Notes: generated from the sequence alone by a model not told the origin. Positions 34,602-44,453 are shown, numbered from the stretch's first letter. The stretch: DNA of 64,000 nt from CBDDEH01 sp965226865 (GCA_965226865.1 CBDDEH010000003.1:1-64000), one strand, 5' to 3'. Made by a program: numbers and translations.

Positions 34602-37301
34602 TCAGTCGAGGGCGATCTCCATGACTGCGGTGCATCCGTCTCGACTCGTGGCAGCCCGCCCTAGCAGCCATCCGGCCGACGTTCGTACATCGGTTGCACT
34701 CCCCAGGGACATGCGGAACCTACTAAGTGGATGTTGGGTACTGGCGTGGTATTCATCTATTTCGGAGATCTGAATTGGTTGCTCCGCCAGTGGTCGCACG
34801 CGCCGGAAGACTTGCTCTCTATCGCTGGTCGAAAGCAAATCAACGACGTTGGCCGCGGCCGCGAGCGCAACCGCTCGATTGAGGACTAGCTGACCGTCGT
34901 CGCTGCCAATTTCAACCAACTTATCGACGTACTGGAGGGAGGCTGTCGATCCTAGCTCTCTAAGGAATTCGGCAGGGACATCGTACCTCGGTCCAATTGC
35001 ACTTCCAGACCGCTTCTCCAAAGGATGATCAGAGACGAACTGAAGTCGACGCGACCAGAGTGCTCGTGTCACTTCGTTCACGTGTCCCAAGTCTGGCAAA
35101 GGGCCAGCCAGATCAAGCATCTCTCGTTCGGCAACCCGCACAAATGCTTCGGTGAGTTCGCCCGTGTCGTCTCCGCATTCATCGAGCGCGCGAGACCATG
35201 CACCCGTGTGAGAGCCGAATGCCATCTCTCCCAGTATAGAGGCGGCCTGCTCTCTAAAGTTAGATCGGAACCGATACAGGCGAGCGGCCAAGGTCATTAC
35301 GCCAGGATCTGTTAGACGGTACCTGTCGGGTTCGCGAACTGAAGCTCGCACAAGATACGGAATGAGCTGGCCTAGGTCTTCGTCAGTGGCCTCAAGAATG
35401 ATCGTCCCGAGTGCCTCAAGCAAAGTTGGTACTGTTTGAACATCATCAGGATCCTTGCTGAGCTGGCAGAGCAGTTCAGAAACAAGCTGTCGCGCCACTT
35501 TGGGCGGTGCGAGGTCACCAATATATTTGAGAGCCAAAAGCGCAGCGCGACGCACCCAGGGAGCCCTGCCGACCAGCATGTCGGCGAGATAATCTGGCCA
35601 TTCACTGACCTTAGGAGCCATATCTTTGACAAGTTGCTGCGAACCGCCAAGGATGGCGTGCTCAAGGGCATTGAGGGGTTCGTCGGATTGGCCATAGATT
35701 CGCGCAAGGATCGCGTGTGATTCGAGCTCGGCCATGAGGCATCCGCTGCGGATGGACTCAAGCAAACGATACTGCGTCCATAGGTGTGCAGCGGGCAATT
35801 GCCCATTTGCAAGGTGCTGATACGAACGCTGCTGTGTCCGTGAGTTTGACATGACAAACGAGCGGGAGCCCTTCATGGATAGCGCCATGCGGTTAGTCTC
35901 AGAGAGTTCCTCAAAGCGTTCCACGGAGAGGTCTCCTAGCGAATAGAGGGCCGTCAGCGACCAGAGGGCGTTCTCAACGTCTAGGTCGAGACCCGCCTCT
36001 GAACCTAGCTTCATTGCCAATCGGTAAAGGGCCTCGGCTTTGTCCAGTTGTCCGTTCCATGCACACCAGCGGGCACCTCGAAGACAGACGTACGTTCCTT
36101 CAGCAGATGGAAACCGGAGAGATTCAGCTTCCCCAATTAGATCGGGCCAGACGCCCTGAACACCAGCATCTCCTAAGGCGGCACGAATCCGAAGTCCGAT
36201 TGGAGTGTTGCCACCGGCGTCCAGACTTCGCAGACCTTCATGCCGGTTCAGCACTACTTCAAGGTCGCGGTCAGCAAGCGCTGCCTCGGCAAGAAGTGTA
36301 GCAATGAAGGGTGCATACTCACCATCCGATTCCAGTTTGTCGAAGCACTCCGCGAGTTTCTCAAGTTCTCCGGAATACTCGTGACACCTTCCGAAGTGTT
36401 TTAGGGCGTCCCCTCGTGCCCTCCGAACTTCGTCGACTTCCTTGCGCAACCCTCCAAGACTATGCTCCACATCTGCGGAGAGTTGGGGTTCGGCCTGCTC
36501 AAAGAGGTCGTGGATGGCGATCTTCACTAGAAGGTCGTGGCTTGCATCTGAATTTCCCGCGGCCTTCAGAGACGCAGCACGCAACTTCTCAAAGCGATCT
36601 GCATATCCAGGAAATTGCCCTCGGAGACTCTGTGCGATCTCCGCATACAGCCCAGCGGCTTCGGCCGGGGCCGTGCTTGCAACGCTCTGGGCCTCCTCGA
36701 CATCGCGTGTGAGGCCAAGCGCTTGCACCGGGCCGAGGAGCAAACCGTCTGTATCAAGGCGCTGACGCTGAGACAAGGCTTTCTCGCGGATGAGGTCATT
36801 GAAATCGACAGAGTTGGTTGCACCGCGAAACCAAGCCCAGATTCGTTCTTGTTCAAGCATGGAAGCGGTAGCATTTTGAGACCCGCGCCTGAAGTAGATG
36901 CTCCCTTCGACGAACCCGTCACCCCGCGTCGCTCGTGGTGAGACCGGATACTGTCGGTCTGGCGGGATGCTGATCAGCCCGAGAAGAACGCCACGGTACC
37001 GCATAGGTTGGTAACTGAACCGTGGGACCGGTTCTAGGTGGCTGGCCGCCACACTCTGCAAATCGGCGTCGTCGATAGCCTTGTCGATCCCGAGTGGTGT
37101 GAAGCTGCCGTCAAGGTGCTTCTTGACTCCGAGGACTATGTAAGCCTCACCTTGCCTAGGTGTGTTTGCCATACTTGCGATATCCTTGGCAAAGTCCCGT
37201 CTGTGCTGTCTGTTCGACACATCGTAGCCCTTCGCCTTAAAATCAAGGGTTTCGCTTTCTGGGAGACTAAGCAGCGTTGGGAGGTCTACAGCGTCCGTCA
37301 A
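34602..37301 (-). CDS. AlbA_2 (Schlafen-like) domain protein with TPR/HEAT-like repeats
   Basis: TTG 37301, preceded by GGAGG, gives 899 residues. Residues 10-130 match the AlbA_2 DNA-binding domain: ESETLDFKAKGYD, RDFAKDIASMANT, YIVLGVKKHLDGS and GSIYFRRGSQNA. The long middle is alpha-helical with TPR-like pairs (WCAWNGQLDKAEALYRLAMKL). The C-terminal 350 residues carry HEAT units (PWVRRAALLALKYIGDLAPP). AlbA_2 proteins include Schlafen-related regulators and members of anti-phage loci; this one could be a sensor-type defence protein, but that is inferred. Translation ends at an in-frame TGA, see the following segment. Confidence 0.75.
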   Translation of the reverse strand: MTDAVDLPTLLSLPESETLDFKAKGYDVSNRQHRRDFAKDIASMANTPRQGEAYIVLGVKKHLDGSFTPLGIDKAIDDADLQSVAASHLEPVPRFSYQPMRYRGVLLGLISIPPDRQYPVSPRATRGDGFVEGSIYFRRGSQNATASMLEQERIWAWFRGATNSVDFNDLIREKALSQRQRLDTDGLLLGPVQALGLTRDVEEAQSVASTAPAEAAGLYAEIAQSLRGQFPGYADRFEKLRAASLKAAGNSDASHDLLVKIAIHDLFEQAEPQLSADVEHSLGGLRKEVDEVRRARGDALKHFGRCHEYSGELEKLAECFDKLESDGEYAPFIATLLAEAALADRDLEVVLNRHEGLRSLDAGGNTPIGLRIRAALGDAGVQGVWPDLIGEAESLRFPSAEGTYVCLRGARWCAWNGQLDKAEALYRLAMKLGSEAGLDLDVENALWSLTALYSLGDLSVERFEELSETNRMALSMKGSRSFVMSNSRTQQRSYQHLANGQLPAAHLWTQYRLLESIRSGCLMAELESHAILARIYGQSDEPLNALEHAILGGSQQLVKDMAPKVSEWPDYLADMLVGRAPWVRRAALLALKYIGDLAPPKVARQLVSELLCQLSKDPDDVQTVPTLLEALGTIILEATDEDLGQLIPYLVRASVREPDRYRLTDPGVMTLAARLYRFRSNFREQAASILGEMAFGSHTGAWSRALDECGDDTGELTEAFVRVAEREMLDLAGPLPDLGHVNEVTRALWSRRLQFVSDHPLEKRSGSAIGPRYDVPAEFLRELGSTASLQYVDKLVEIGSDDGQLVLNRAVALAAAANVVDLLSTSDREQVFRRVRPLAEQPIQISEIDEYHASTQHPLSRFRMSLGSATDVRTSAGWLLGRAATSRDGCTAVMEIALD

Positions 37302-38495
37302 GTCAGCCTCCGAGGTCCATAGGCACGGGGTTGCGCGATGTCGCCACTGTTCAGCAACGGTCTCGACTGAGGTAGGTATTGCCTTGAGCTGGGCAAGGAC
37401 ACTGTTACAGTTGGCGACGGAAACAGATAGTCACCCACGTCTAGCCAATTCAGTTCCACCACCTATTGCCCCTATCCCTTATTGTCGCTGCTGTGCCTCC
37501 TCCGAGACAAGTCTAGGTCATAGGGGCAAGACACGGGGAGGACACGGCGGTGTCCTCCCCGTGTCTTGCGGTCTAGGGCCCCGCGCCGACCGGCTCGGCC
37601 TTGGGCTCCTACTCCAGCGTCAGCACCCACTCGAACCTCGGGAGGGCTGCGCGTTGAGGCTTCACCGGCTCGTAGGCTATGAACTCGGCCCAGGATAAGT
37701 CGGCCCAGGATAAGAGTGATGGCGACCCGAGGAGTTACCCGAAGGGTGCCCGCCCTGGAGATGGAAACGGGAGGCTGAGCCAGTCAGCGCGGGTGGTACC
37801 CCCTGGTTTTGGCGGCGCGTCCTTGAGGCCGCGGTAGTAGAGATTGAAGCCGTCTATTTTGACGTTGTTGATCAATCGCTCCTCCCCAACAAAGACAGAG
37901 ACCGCCTCGGGGACATAGGAATCTCGATCCTACCCCCATACCGACGATCTCCCTCCCGTCGAATACCCGAACGGGTTGAAGCTGAACAGCACAGGCTGAT
38001 CCGTTGGTAGACCCCTAGCCCCCCGTGAGGCAGGGCACTCACGCACCCCGTATAAGAGGGAGGGCACACACAAGGCGGACACATATGCCCCCCTTATAGG
38101 GGATAACTTCACACCTTCACGCTGAGGTTCAGTCTGACACTGTAGTCAAGCCGCCCAAACCGAGAGAGTATCCGGTTTGCCCTGAACAATCGTCGCAGTG
38201 CGTTACTGAACAGACGATCGGGGAGACGGTAGGCCGCGGCTCATGCCCGGCCAAACCATCACTCCTCGGTCAGTGTTATACTGAAGCTGACGCATGGCTC
38301 ACTGAAGCCGTCCTTTAGCAATTTGCAAGTTCGCGACTCTGAGATAACTACGATGAACTACCAGGTTTGCAGTACGGCCGGCATAACCTCATCTCGAAGC
38401 CGACACGCAACGCAAAGTCCAGCATCCGGCTGTTCCACTCGGGACGACCAGAATGACCAGCCTGCCTAGCCTCGTCAACATGAAACCCCTGTTCC
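37302..38495. other. 1.2-kb gap with hairpin and gene scraps
   Basis: There is no complete gene. The minus-strand frame 37730-37605 ends with FIAYEPVKPQRAALPRFEWV and a stop, and looks like the tail of a lost small gene; its upstream part holds the direct repeat CTTATCCTGGGCCGA twice. Near 38105-38145 TTCACGCTGAGGTTCAGTCT is a partial copy of recombinase tail R3. A strong hairpin at 37527-37568 is listed separately. Confidence 0.4.
37527..37568. repeat. perfect 19-bp inverted repeat
   Basis: CAAGACACGGGGAGGACAC (37527-37545), GGCG loop, GTGTCCTCCCCGTGTCTTG (37550-37568). No T-run follows on either strand, so rho-independent termination is not clear; an mRNA-stabilising or processing hairpin is an alternative. 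Confidence 0.7.
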
Positions 38496-39104
38496 TCAGG
38501 AACGGCTTCGAGCCACAGCCAACCGCCAGAGGACCATGCTGTTTGACAGGACAGCCATGACTGCCAGACATGCTAGGCCCTGTCCCAAAATCGCCCCAAT
38601 CATCACAATCAGGAGCCGCGAGTCCCTGGATGCCAGGTTCCCAGCCAACCCTTGGAAGGCGAACCCCAAAGAGGCCTCCGCCCGAGCACGGCTGTAGCTG
38701 ATCATTAACGCTCCTACGATAGCCAACACGCCGATGATGGCCGTAGGCTCGGGTGACAACCGCTCTTCAAAGGTGACAGACCAGTAGGTCAACCCTCCAA
38801 GGATGGCTACGTCGGAGTACCGGTCAAGGATGGCGTCAAAGAAGCCGCCGAACCGTGTCGCTATGCTCTTATGGCGTGCCAGGTCTCCGTCTACGCCGTC
38901 GACGATTGAAGACGCTTGAACGGCTCCGCCTGCCCACAAAGGATGGTCGTTGAAGAATAGTGCAAGAGACCCCACAGCGATGACAAGACTGAGCAAAGAG
39001 ACCTGATTGGGAGTTACCGGGGTGTAGGCCAGCAACCTGGCAATAGGCCGGGAAAATCTCCGATTGATGTGGCGGGAGACAAAGCCGTCGTACGCAACGT
39101 TCAA
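38496..39104 (-). CDS. CDP-alcohol phosphatidyltransferase
   Basis: TTG 39104 overlaps the stop of the cytidylyltransferase gene (TTGA) and gives 202 residues. The family signature is present: DGVDGDLARHKSIATRFGG then FFDAILDRYSD, matching DGxxARx8Gx3Dx3D. Six or so membrane helices follow. The enzyme joins a CDP-activated alcohol to a second alcohol at the membrane. Because the partner gene makes a CDP-activated sugar- or inositol-like compound and a phosphatase gene lies upstream, an inositol-phosphate solute or phospholipid pathway (such as di-myo-inositol phosphate) is plausible. Confidence 0.85.
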   Translation of the reverse strand: MNVAYDGFVSRHINRRFSRPIARLLAYTPVTPNQVSLLSLVIAVGSLALFFNDHPLWAGGAVQASSIVDGVDGDLARHKSIATRFGGFFDAILDRYSDVAILGGLTYWSVTFEERLSPEPTAIIGVLAIVGALMISYSRARAEASLGFAFQGLAGNLASRDSRLLIVMIGAILGQGLACLAVMAVLSNSMVLWRLAVARSRS

Positions 39105-39823
39105 AGCGTCGTCTCTGCCAGCGCCGCCCTGGCATGGCGAAGGTCTTCCCAGGTATCCACGTCTTGCCAGAAGCATCCGGAGATGTCGCACGCATTGAGG
39201 CGATACCCTTGGCTGATCATCCAGGTAACAGCCTCGCTGATCTGATGCTCATCTCGCTCCTCGCATGTCACCGCCGTGATAGCTTCGTAGATGGCTGGAG
39301 TTAGCCGGAACACGCCGGCGTCGACGCCGGCCCATTCGTGTAGGTCTTTCCCTATGCGGTTGATGCAGCCTTCAGAGTCCACGCGCACCCGTGTCGCCTC
39401 TTCGATGTCGTGGATATCTGGGCTGAAGTCTACAGCCAGGGCACTGGAATCGGTTGCGGGCGCTAGCATCCTGGACAGCAGTTCAGGAGAGACCAGGTGG
39501 TCTCCCATACAAAGCAAGAACGGCTCTTCCTGGGTGAAGGACTTCGCGGTGTTGAGAGAGAGCGCGTTTCCCCTTTCGTACTGGGGATTAAACAGGTACT
39601 CGAGGTGGATACCGTGGCGGGCGCCGTCGCCATTGTAGTCTCGCAGCAGCTCGGCACGATAGCCTACAACCATTGCAACGTCCGTGATCCCTGCCTTGCC
39701 AAACGCCTCCAGGGTGTAGTCGATGACCGCGCGGTTGCCTATACGAAGCAGGAGCTTGTGGAGACGCCCTTCGCCCAGAGCAAATCGTCTCCCGTATCCT
39801 GCGGCTAGGATGACACCCTTCAT
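39101..39823 (-). CDS. nucleotidyltransferase, IPCT-like CTP:phosphoalcohol cytidylyltransferase
   Basis: ATG 39823 has AAGGAGG ten bases upstream and gives 240 residues. GVILAAGYGRRF is the nucleotide-binding loop, KLLLRIGNRAVIDYTLEAF the following helix, LLCMGDHLVSP holds the metal-binding Asp, and AGVDAGVFRLTPAIYEAI the sugar-phosphate side. Together with the translationally overlapping CDP-alcohol phosphatidyltransferase it resembles the IPCT/DIPPS pair that activates inositol-1-phosphate with CTP. Other CTP- or UTP-using members cannot be excluded from sequence alone. Confidence 0.8.
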   Translation of the reverse strand: MKGVILAAGYGRRFALGEGRLHKLLLRIGNRAVIDYTLEAFGKAGITDVAMVVGYRAELLRDYNGDGARHGIHLEYLFNPQYERGNALSLNTAKSFTQEEPFLLCMGDHLVSPELLSRMLAPATDSSALAVDFSPDIHDIEEATRVRVDSEGCINRIGKDLHEWAGVDAGVFRLTPAIYEAITAVTCEERDEHQISEAVTWMISQGYRLNACDISGCFWQDVDTWEDLRHARAALAETTL

Positions 39824-39987
39824 GTAACTATTACCTCCTTTATAGAGCAATTTTTGACGTGTGGCTACCAGATTCTACGGTGTACATCGGATGACCTTGC
39901 TATCGGTGGGACTTCTGTGAACACCGACACGCTGCGCAAGAGGACACGCGCAACCGACGATTGTCGAACTGGCGGCCTGACGCCTTG

Positions 39988-40650
39988 CTACGGTGCCGCG
40001 TTGCTGCTTGCACCCACGATGTGATACTTCACGATACGCAGAACGTCATGGAAATCATGGAACCTGAAGTGAGGAAGGGACCTAGAGCGACAAAACTCCG
40101 CAAGGGCGCTTCTCGCGATAACGAAGTCTGCCACAGTGGCGGACGCAATGTCTGATGCTCCGTCGCCGATGTAGATGACTGGCCGTTGCCTTTGCTTCAA
40201 AAACAGAAGGTGCGCCAGCTTGAAGCCCTCCTCCAACGGAGCCTCGAAAGGATCGGCGTAGCGCACGGTTACGCCATGATTGCCAACTCGGCCCGTGCCA
40301 GAATACCGCTCCAAATCGCCGAGTCCCAAATCGCGCAATATGGGGTCTATATACAGGTCCACTCCGCTGCTGACCACCGCCAGCTGAATTCCCTCCCCCT
40401 GGCAGTACTTCACAAATGCTGAGAACCCGGGTCTCACGACGGTTGTCCGGATGACATACTGTTCTATCCGCTCCTCCGTGGCCTGAATCAGGGCAAACTG
40501 GCGGCGGTTGCTCTCCTCAACACTGAACTGCCCTGCCTTGTACCCGTCTTCAATGCCGCGCCATTCTTCGGAGGCGTAGGCCTTCCTCAGTTCTTCACTG
40601 ACATTGTTGACCGTGATCGTGTCATCGAAGTCGCACTGTATCGTGTACAT
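39988..40650 (-). CDS. HAD-IB phosphatase (MtnX/SerB-like)
   Basis: The product is 220 residues from ATG 40650. CDFDDTIT is HAD motif I (DxDxT), LAVVSSGVD motif II, a Lys in the EEGFKLAHLL region motif III, and IYIGDGASDIASA motif IV. The alpha-helical cap after motif I (NVSEELRKAYASEEW) is of type C1, as in MtnX and phosphoserine phosphatases. It lies 165 bp upstream of the cytidylyltransferase on the same strand and could remove the terminal phosphate in the same pathway. Confidence 0.8.
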   Translation of the reverse strand: MYTIQCDFDDTITVNNVSEELRKAYASEEWRGIEDGYKAGQFSVEESNRRQFALIQATEERIEQYVIRTTVVRPGFSAFVKYCQGEGIQLAVVSSGVDLYIDPILRDLGLGDLERYSGTGRVGNHGVTVRYADPFEAPLEEGFKLAHLLFLKQRQRPVIYIGDGASDIASATVADFVIARSALAEFCRSRSLPHFRFHDFHDVLRIVKYHIVGASSNAAP

Positions 40651-41212
40651 GCGTCAGCACGCTCTTTGCATATAGAAGGGGTGGGGAATGCGCGGATCAA
40701 GCCTTTTCCATCTACCGCTCCTAAAACGTTGGCACACCCTCCGCGCTCTCATAAGAAGAGTCCACAATGGAACCGCCATGCCCCACTTGCTGGGTCCGCC
40801 GCACTTCATCCACTTGGCCGACCTTCTGCGCACTGTTGCCCTCAGAAGCTGCCTCTTTGGAAACCATTTGCCTGTCCGGCCCGGGGATACTGTGGGAATG
40901 GCATACTCCTATGTTAGCTTCGACTTTGTGATACTGTACCACAAAATGGGTGCTCTTAGTCGACGCCGAGGGACCGGTGACGCCGCAGGGCCCATGGCAC
41001 CATTTGCAGACTATTGACGGATGAGCCCGCTCCGCCGGTGCAGCGAACGACCAATGCCATCTGAGGGTACAGGTCATAGAGTCCTGGTTCCTCATCGACA
41101 TGGAAACTATCGAATCGTTCTACGGCCAGGGGTTCCGGGCTCAGGCGCTTCCCCCACTGCAACGCACAGCGACCACCACAGCGCCGGCATGCGCCGAGCT
41201 AAATCACGTGCT
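40651..41212. other. left flank of the IS1595 transposon, no clear gene
   Basis: A minus-strand frame at 41162-40956 with RFDSFHVDEEPGLYDLYPQM looks protein-like but has no ribosome-binding site or family, and may be a scrap of a broken gene. Nothing else is recognised. Confidence 0.35.
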
Positions 41213-41220
41213 TTTTCAAT
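41213..41220. repeat. target site duplication, left copy
   Basis: TTTTCAAT directly precedes the left terminal inverted repeat of the transposon and recurs at 45054-45061 directly after the right one. Eight base pairs is the usual duplication for the IS1595 family. Confidence 0.9.
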
Positions 41221-41362
41221 GGGAATTATATACCTAAGTACCAAACCCCCTTGACCTATTACAGTGTACCATTGTTGCCTTGCATTGAATGATTAGCATT
41301 GGGCGCTTAACAATGCTAAATGCTGATGCTATTATCATTGGCGGAGAGCATAGGGGGTAACT

Positions 41363-41830
41363 ATGGTCATACAGTCTCAGCATCCCCTCATTGATGGAAT
41401 CGTGCTTGGTGCGGTTCCTGAACCACTCCCCCATGATGCCACAACCCCTGATGACAGTTTGTCTACTGACCTTCGCCCGATGCTGAATACTCGTCTACAA
41501 ACATTAGAAAAAGAGCAAGGTAGACTGCTGGAACAACGGTCAGAACTTGAAGCGTCGCTGGTCATATTGAAAAAAGACATCGAGACGGTCAGAGAGATGG
41601 GATTATTTGAGGCTCGTCGTCTTGGTGAAACAAACTCCATAACTGAGACTTCAGACTTGCGATTTCTTAGTATGAGGCTCAGCGATATTGCCGGGGAGTT
41701 TCTTCAGCAGCATCGCTCCAAGTCTGAGATGGTGGACCACCTTGAAACTATCAACTATCCATTTAAGTCGGATAGTCACGGTAAATCAGTACACTTTGCT
41801 TGGGTGAACGCAATGAAGCGACAGACATAA
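41363..41830 (+). CDS. coiled-coil cargo protein, function unknown
   Basis: 155 residues from ATG 41363. Residues 40-80 (MLNTRLQTLEKEQGRLLEQR and on) form a coiled coil with heptads. The C-terminal half (FLSMRLSDIAGEFLQQHRS then VDHLETINYPFKSDSHGKSV) has a compact helical look and recalls a winged helix. It is the first gene inside the transposon and has its own strand-matched promoter region. It might regulate cargo or transposition; this is a guess. Confidence 0.6.
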   Translation: MVIQSQHPLIDGIVLGAVPEPLPHDATTPDDSLSTDLRPMLNTRLQTLEKEQGRLLEQRSELEASLVILKKDIETVREMGLFEARRLGETNSITETSDLRFLSMRLSDIAGEFLQQHRSKSEMVDHLETINYPFKSDSHGKSVHFAWVNAMKRQT

Positions 41831-41836
41831 AAGCTA

Positions 41837-41882
41837 ACGGCGGGACTCCTTAGCGTAGAGAGCACAGGAGGTGTCCCGCCGT
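41837..41882 (+). terminator. hairpin after the coiled-coil gene
   Basis: ACGGCGGGAC (41837-41846) pairs perfectly with GTCCCGCCGT (41873-41882), starting seven bases after the stop. No long T-run follows, so termination strength is uncertain. Confidence 0.5.
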
Positions 41883-42101
41883 CAACATAAACACACACGG
41901 CTCATTAACTAACAACCCCATGTAACAGGAGAGTCGAACCATGTCTACCGTATGTGATGCGCATGTACTCTATCATACATTCGGCTGGATGTCCAGTCTT
42001 CCGAGAGGCCCACCATACCTATATCATTCGTACCTAAACACTTGACTTTTGAGTTTATTTCTGGTACACTAACAATGTAATTCAGATACAGGGTGGACGA
42101 A

Positions 42102-43070
42102 ATGAGTGACACCAAAGCCCCCGGAAAGTCCTACCGCAAGGGTATCAGCCTTATGCAAGCATTGCAAGAGTTTGGCGACGATACAAAGGCTGAAGCATGG
42201 TTTGTGGCCCGCCGATGGCCTGATGGTGTACGCTGCCCGTTCTGCGATAGTGAAGTCATAAGCTCCCGGAAGGGGAAGAGGCAAACATCTCAATATCACT
42301 GCAAAGGATGTGAGAAGAATTTCACTGTCAAGACTGGTACGATTATGCACGACTCACGGCTACCCCTCAGCAAGTGGGCTATCGCCTTTTACCTACACGC
42401 CACTAATCTCAAAGGTGTATCCAGCATGAAGCTACACCGTGACCTGGATATAACCCAAAAGACGGCTTGGCATCTGCTACACCGTATCCGTGAGACTTGG
42501 AATAACGAGACGGAACGGATGGCCGGCCCCGTTGAGGCGGACGAGAGCTACTTCGGAGGCAAGGAAACGAATAAGCACAAGAGCAAGAAGCTCAAGTCTG
42601 GTCGAGGCACCGTTGGCAAAGCTCCGGTCTTGGGGCTGAAGGATAGGGCGACTGGCAAGGTCAAGGCACATGCGGTTCGCACCACTGACCGGATAACCGT
42701 TCAGAGCTTCGTCCTAGCGAGCACCGACACCCATGCTACGGTTTACTCAGATGATGCAGCCCAGTACAGGGGCATACCCCGCAGGCATGAGTCCGTAGCC
42801 CATAGTGTAGGAGAGTATGTGAGAGCACAGGCGAGCACCAACGGCATAGAGAGCTTTTGGGCCATGTTGAAGCGAGGGCAGGATGGGGTGTATCATCACT
42901 TCAGCGTCAAGCATCTTGACCGCTACGTGACGGAGTTCGCAGGACGGCACAATGCCCGCCCGTTTGACACAAGCGAACAACTCACTAAAATGGCACAAGG
43001 AACGATTGGTAAGCGGCTAAGTTATGCCCAACTGGTAGGGCCTAAAGACACCCGATTACAGGGGTTTTAG
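42102..43070 (+). CDS. IS1595-family transposase
   Basis: ATG 42102 (GTG 42093 is a possible longer start) gives 322 residues. The N-terminal zinc ribbon has CPFC and CKGC. The ISXO2-type DDE domain holds VEADESYFGG (first Asp), ATVYSDDAAQYRG (second Asp) and STNGIESFWAMLKRG (Glu region), then HLDRYVTEFAGRHN. It matches the remnant at 9513-10277 in the same motifs. All parts are present, so it should be active on the surrounding terminal repeats. Confidence 0.92.
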   Translation: MSDTKAPGKSYRKGISLMQALQEFGDDTKAEAWFVARRWPDGVRCPFCDSEVISSRKGKRQTSQYHCKGCEKNFTVKTGTIMHDSRLPLSKWAIAFYLHATNLKGVSSMKLHRDLDITQKTAWHLLHRIRETWNNETERMAGPVEADESYFGGKETNKHKSKKLKSGRGTVGKAPVLGLKDRATGKVKAHAVRTTDRITVQSFVLASTDTHATVYSDDAAQYRGIPRRHESVAHSVGEYVRAQASTNGIESFWAMLKRGQDGVYHHFSVKHLDRYVTEFAGRHNARPFDTSEQLTKMAQGTIGKRLSYAQLVGPKDTRLQGF

Positions 43071-43076
43071 GGGGGT

Positions 43077-44453
43077 ATGGCTACTCCCAACTTTGCAGAC
43101 AAGACCATATGGACGGGCGATAACCTAGACATCCTCCGGGGGATGAATAGTGAGTGTGTTAACCTAATCTACCTAGACCCGCCCTTCAACTCCAACCGCA
43201 GTTACGAGGCCCCAGTGGGTAGCAAAGCGGCGGGCGCAGCCTTTAAGGATGCATGGACGCTCTCCGACCTTGACGTGGCATGGATGGGCCTGATAGCTGA
43301 TGAACACACCGCCATTGCCAACCTACTACACACATCCAAACTCACTCATGGTAAAGGGATGCAGTCTTATCTCACGATGATGGCAGTGAGGCTTCTTGAG
43401 ATGAAGCGAGTCTTGAAGCCTACGGGCAGTATCTATCTCCATTGTGACCCTACGGCTAGCCATTACCTGAAGATGCTCATGGACTCTGTGTTTGGGGCGG
43501 GGCAGTTTCGGAGCGAAGTCACTTGGCGACGCACCAATGCCAAGGGGTTGGCTTTCAAAGGCTACCCCAATAACGCTGACTTCCTGCTGTACTACAGCAA
43601 GACCGATGGGTTCACGTGGAACCGTGCGTTCCGACCACATAACCCAACCTACATAGAACAATTCTATCGCTACAAGGAACCAAGCACAGGACGCCGCTAT
43701 AGAATTAGCGACCTAAGCAACCCTAACCGAGACCGTCCCAATTTGACCTATGAATGGCATGGTCACTTGCGAGTGTGGCGTTGGACTAAGGTGAGGATGC
43801 AATCAGCCCACGAGAATGGGCTGCTCCACTATAGTTCAACTGGCCTTGCTTCTCAAAAACGCTACCTTGATGAAATGCAGGGGAATCCTGTTGATACAAT
43901 TTGGGGCGATATTCAACCTATCCAATCGCAGTCGCAAGAGCGCATCGGATACCCCACACAGAAACCACTGGCACTCCTAGAGCGCATCATCCGGGTATCT
44001 TCCAATGAGGGAGACGTGGTGTTAGACCCCTTCTGTGGATGCGCCACTGCCTGCGTAGCGGCAGACAATCTCAACCGCCAGTGGGTAGGGGTAGACATAT
44101 CCCCAAAGGCTGTTGAGTTAGTCAACATGAGGCTTCAGCAGGCTATGGGCAGCCTCTTTCATCATGGCTACGTCACCGCCCGCACCGACATCCCCCGGCG
44201 CATGGACATTGACGCTCCCATAAACTACCGCCAGAACAAGCATGTCCTCTTTGGGCAGCAAGAGGGGTTGTGCAACGGCTGCCAGGGAGACTTCCCTTTC
44301 AAGCTCTACGAGGTAGACCACAAGATTCCGCAGTCTAAGGGAGGGACTGACCACCTGGGCAATCTGCAATTGCTTTGTTCCCACTGTAACAGGCTGAAGG
44401 GTGACAGGCCCCAAGAGTACCTTGTAGCACGGTTGGCGGAGATTGCAGCATAG
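43077..44453 (+). CDS. DNA methyltransferase fused to an HNH endonuclease
   Basis: 458 residues, starting seven bases after the transposase stop. Motif IV LIYLDPPFNSN comes first, a target-recognition region follows, then IGYPTQKPLALLERII and motif I VVLDPFCGCAT, the order of a beta-class N4/N6 amino methyltransferase. The last 80 residues form an HNH nuclease with zinc Cys pairs: LCNGC, YEVDHKIPQSKGG, LLCSHCNRLKG. Having both activities in one chain suggests a restriction-modification-like or addiction role within a transposon. The target sequence is unknown. Confidence 0.9.
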   Translation: MATPNFADKTIWTGDNLDILRGMNSECVNLIYLDPPFNSNRSYEAPVGSKAAGAAFKDAWTLSDLDVAWMGLIADEHTAIANLLHTSKLTHGKGMQSYLTMMAVRLLEMKRVLKPTGSIYLHCDPTASHYLKMLMDSVFGAGQFRSEVTWRRTNAKGLAFKGYPNNADFLLYYSKTDGFTWNRAFRPHNPTYIEQFYRYKEPSTGRRYRISDLSNPNRDRPNLTYEWHGHLRVWRWTKVRMQSAHENGLLHYSSTGLASQKRYLDEMQGNPVDTIWGDIQPIQSQSQERIGYPTQKPLALLERIIRVSSNEGDVVLDPFCGCATACVAADNLNRQWVGVDISPKAVELVNMRLQQAMGSLFHHGYVTARTDIPRRMDIDAPINYRQNKHVLFGQQEGLCNGCQGDFPFKLYEVDHKIPQSKGGTDHLGNLQLLCSHCNRLKGDRPQEYLVARLAEIAA

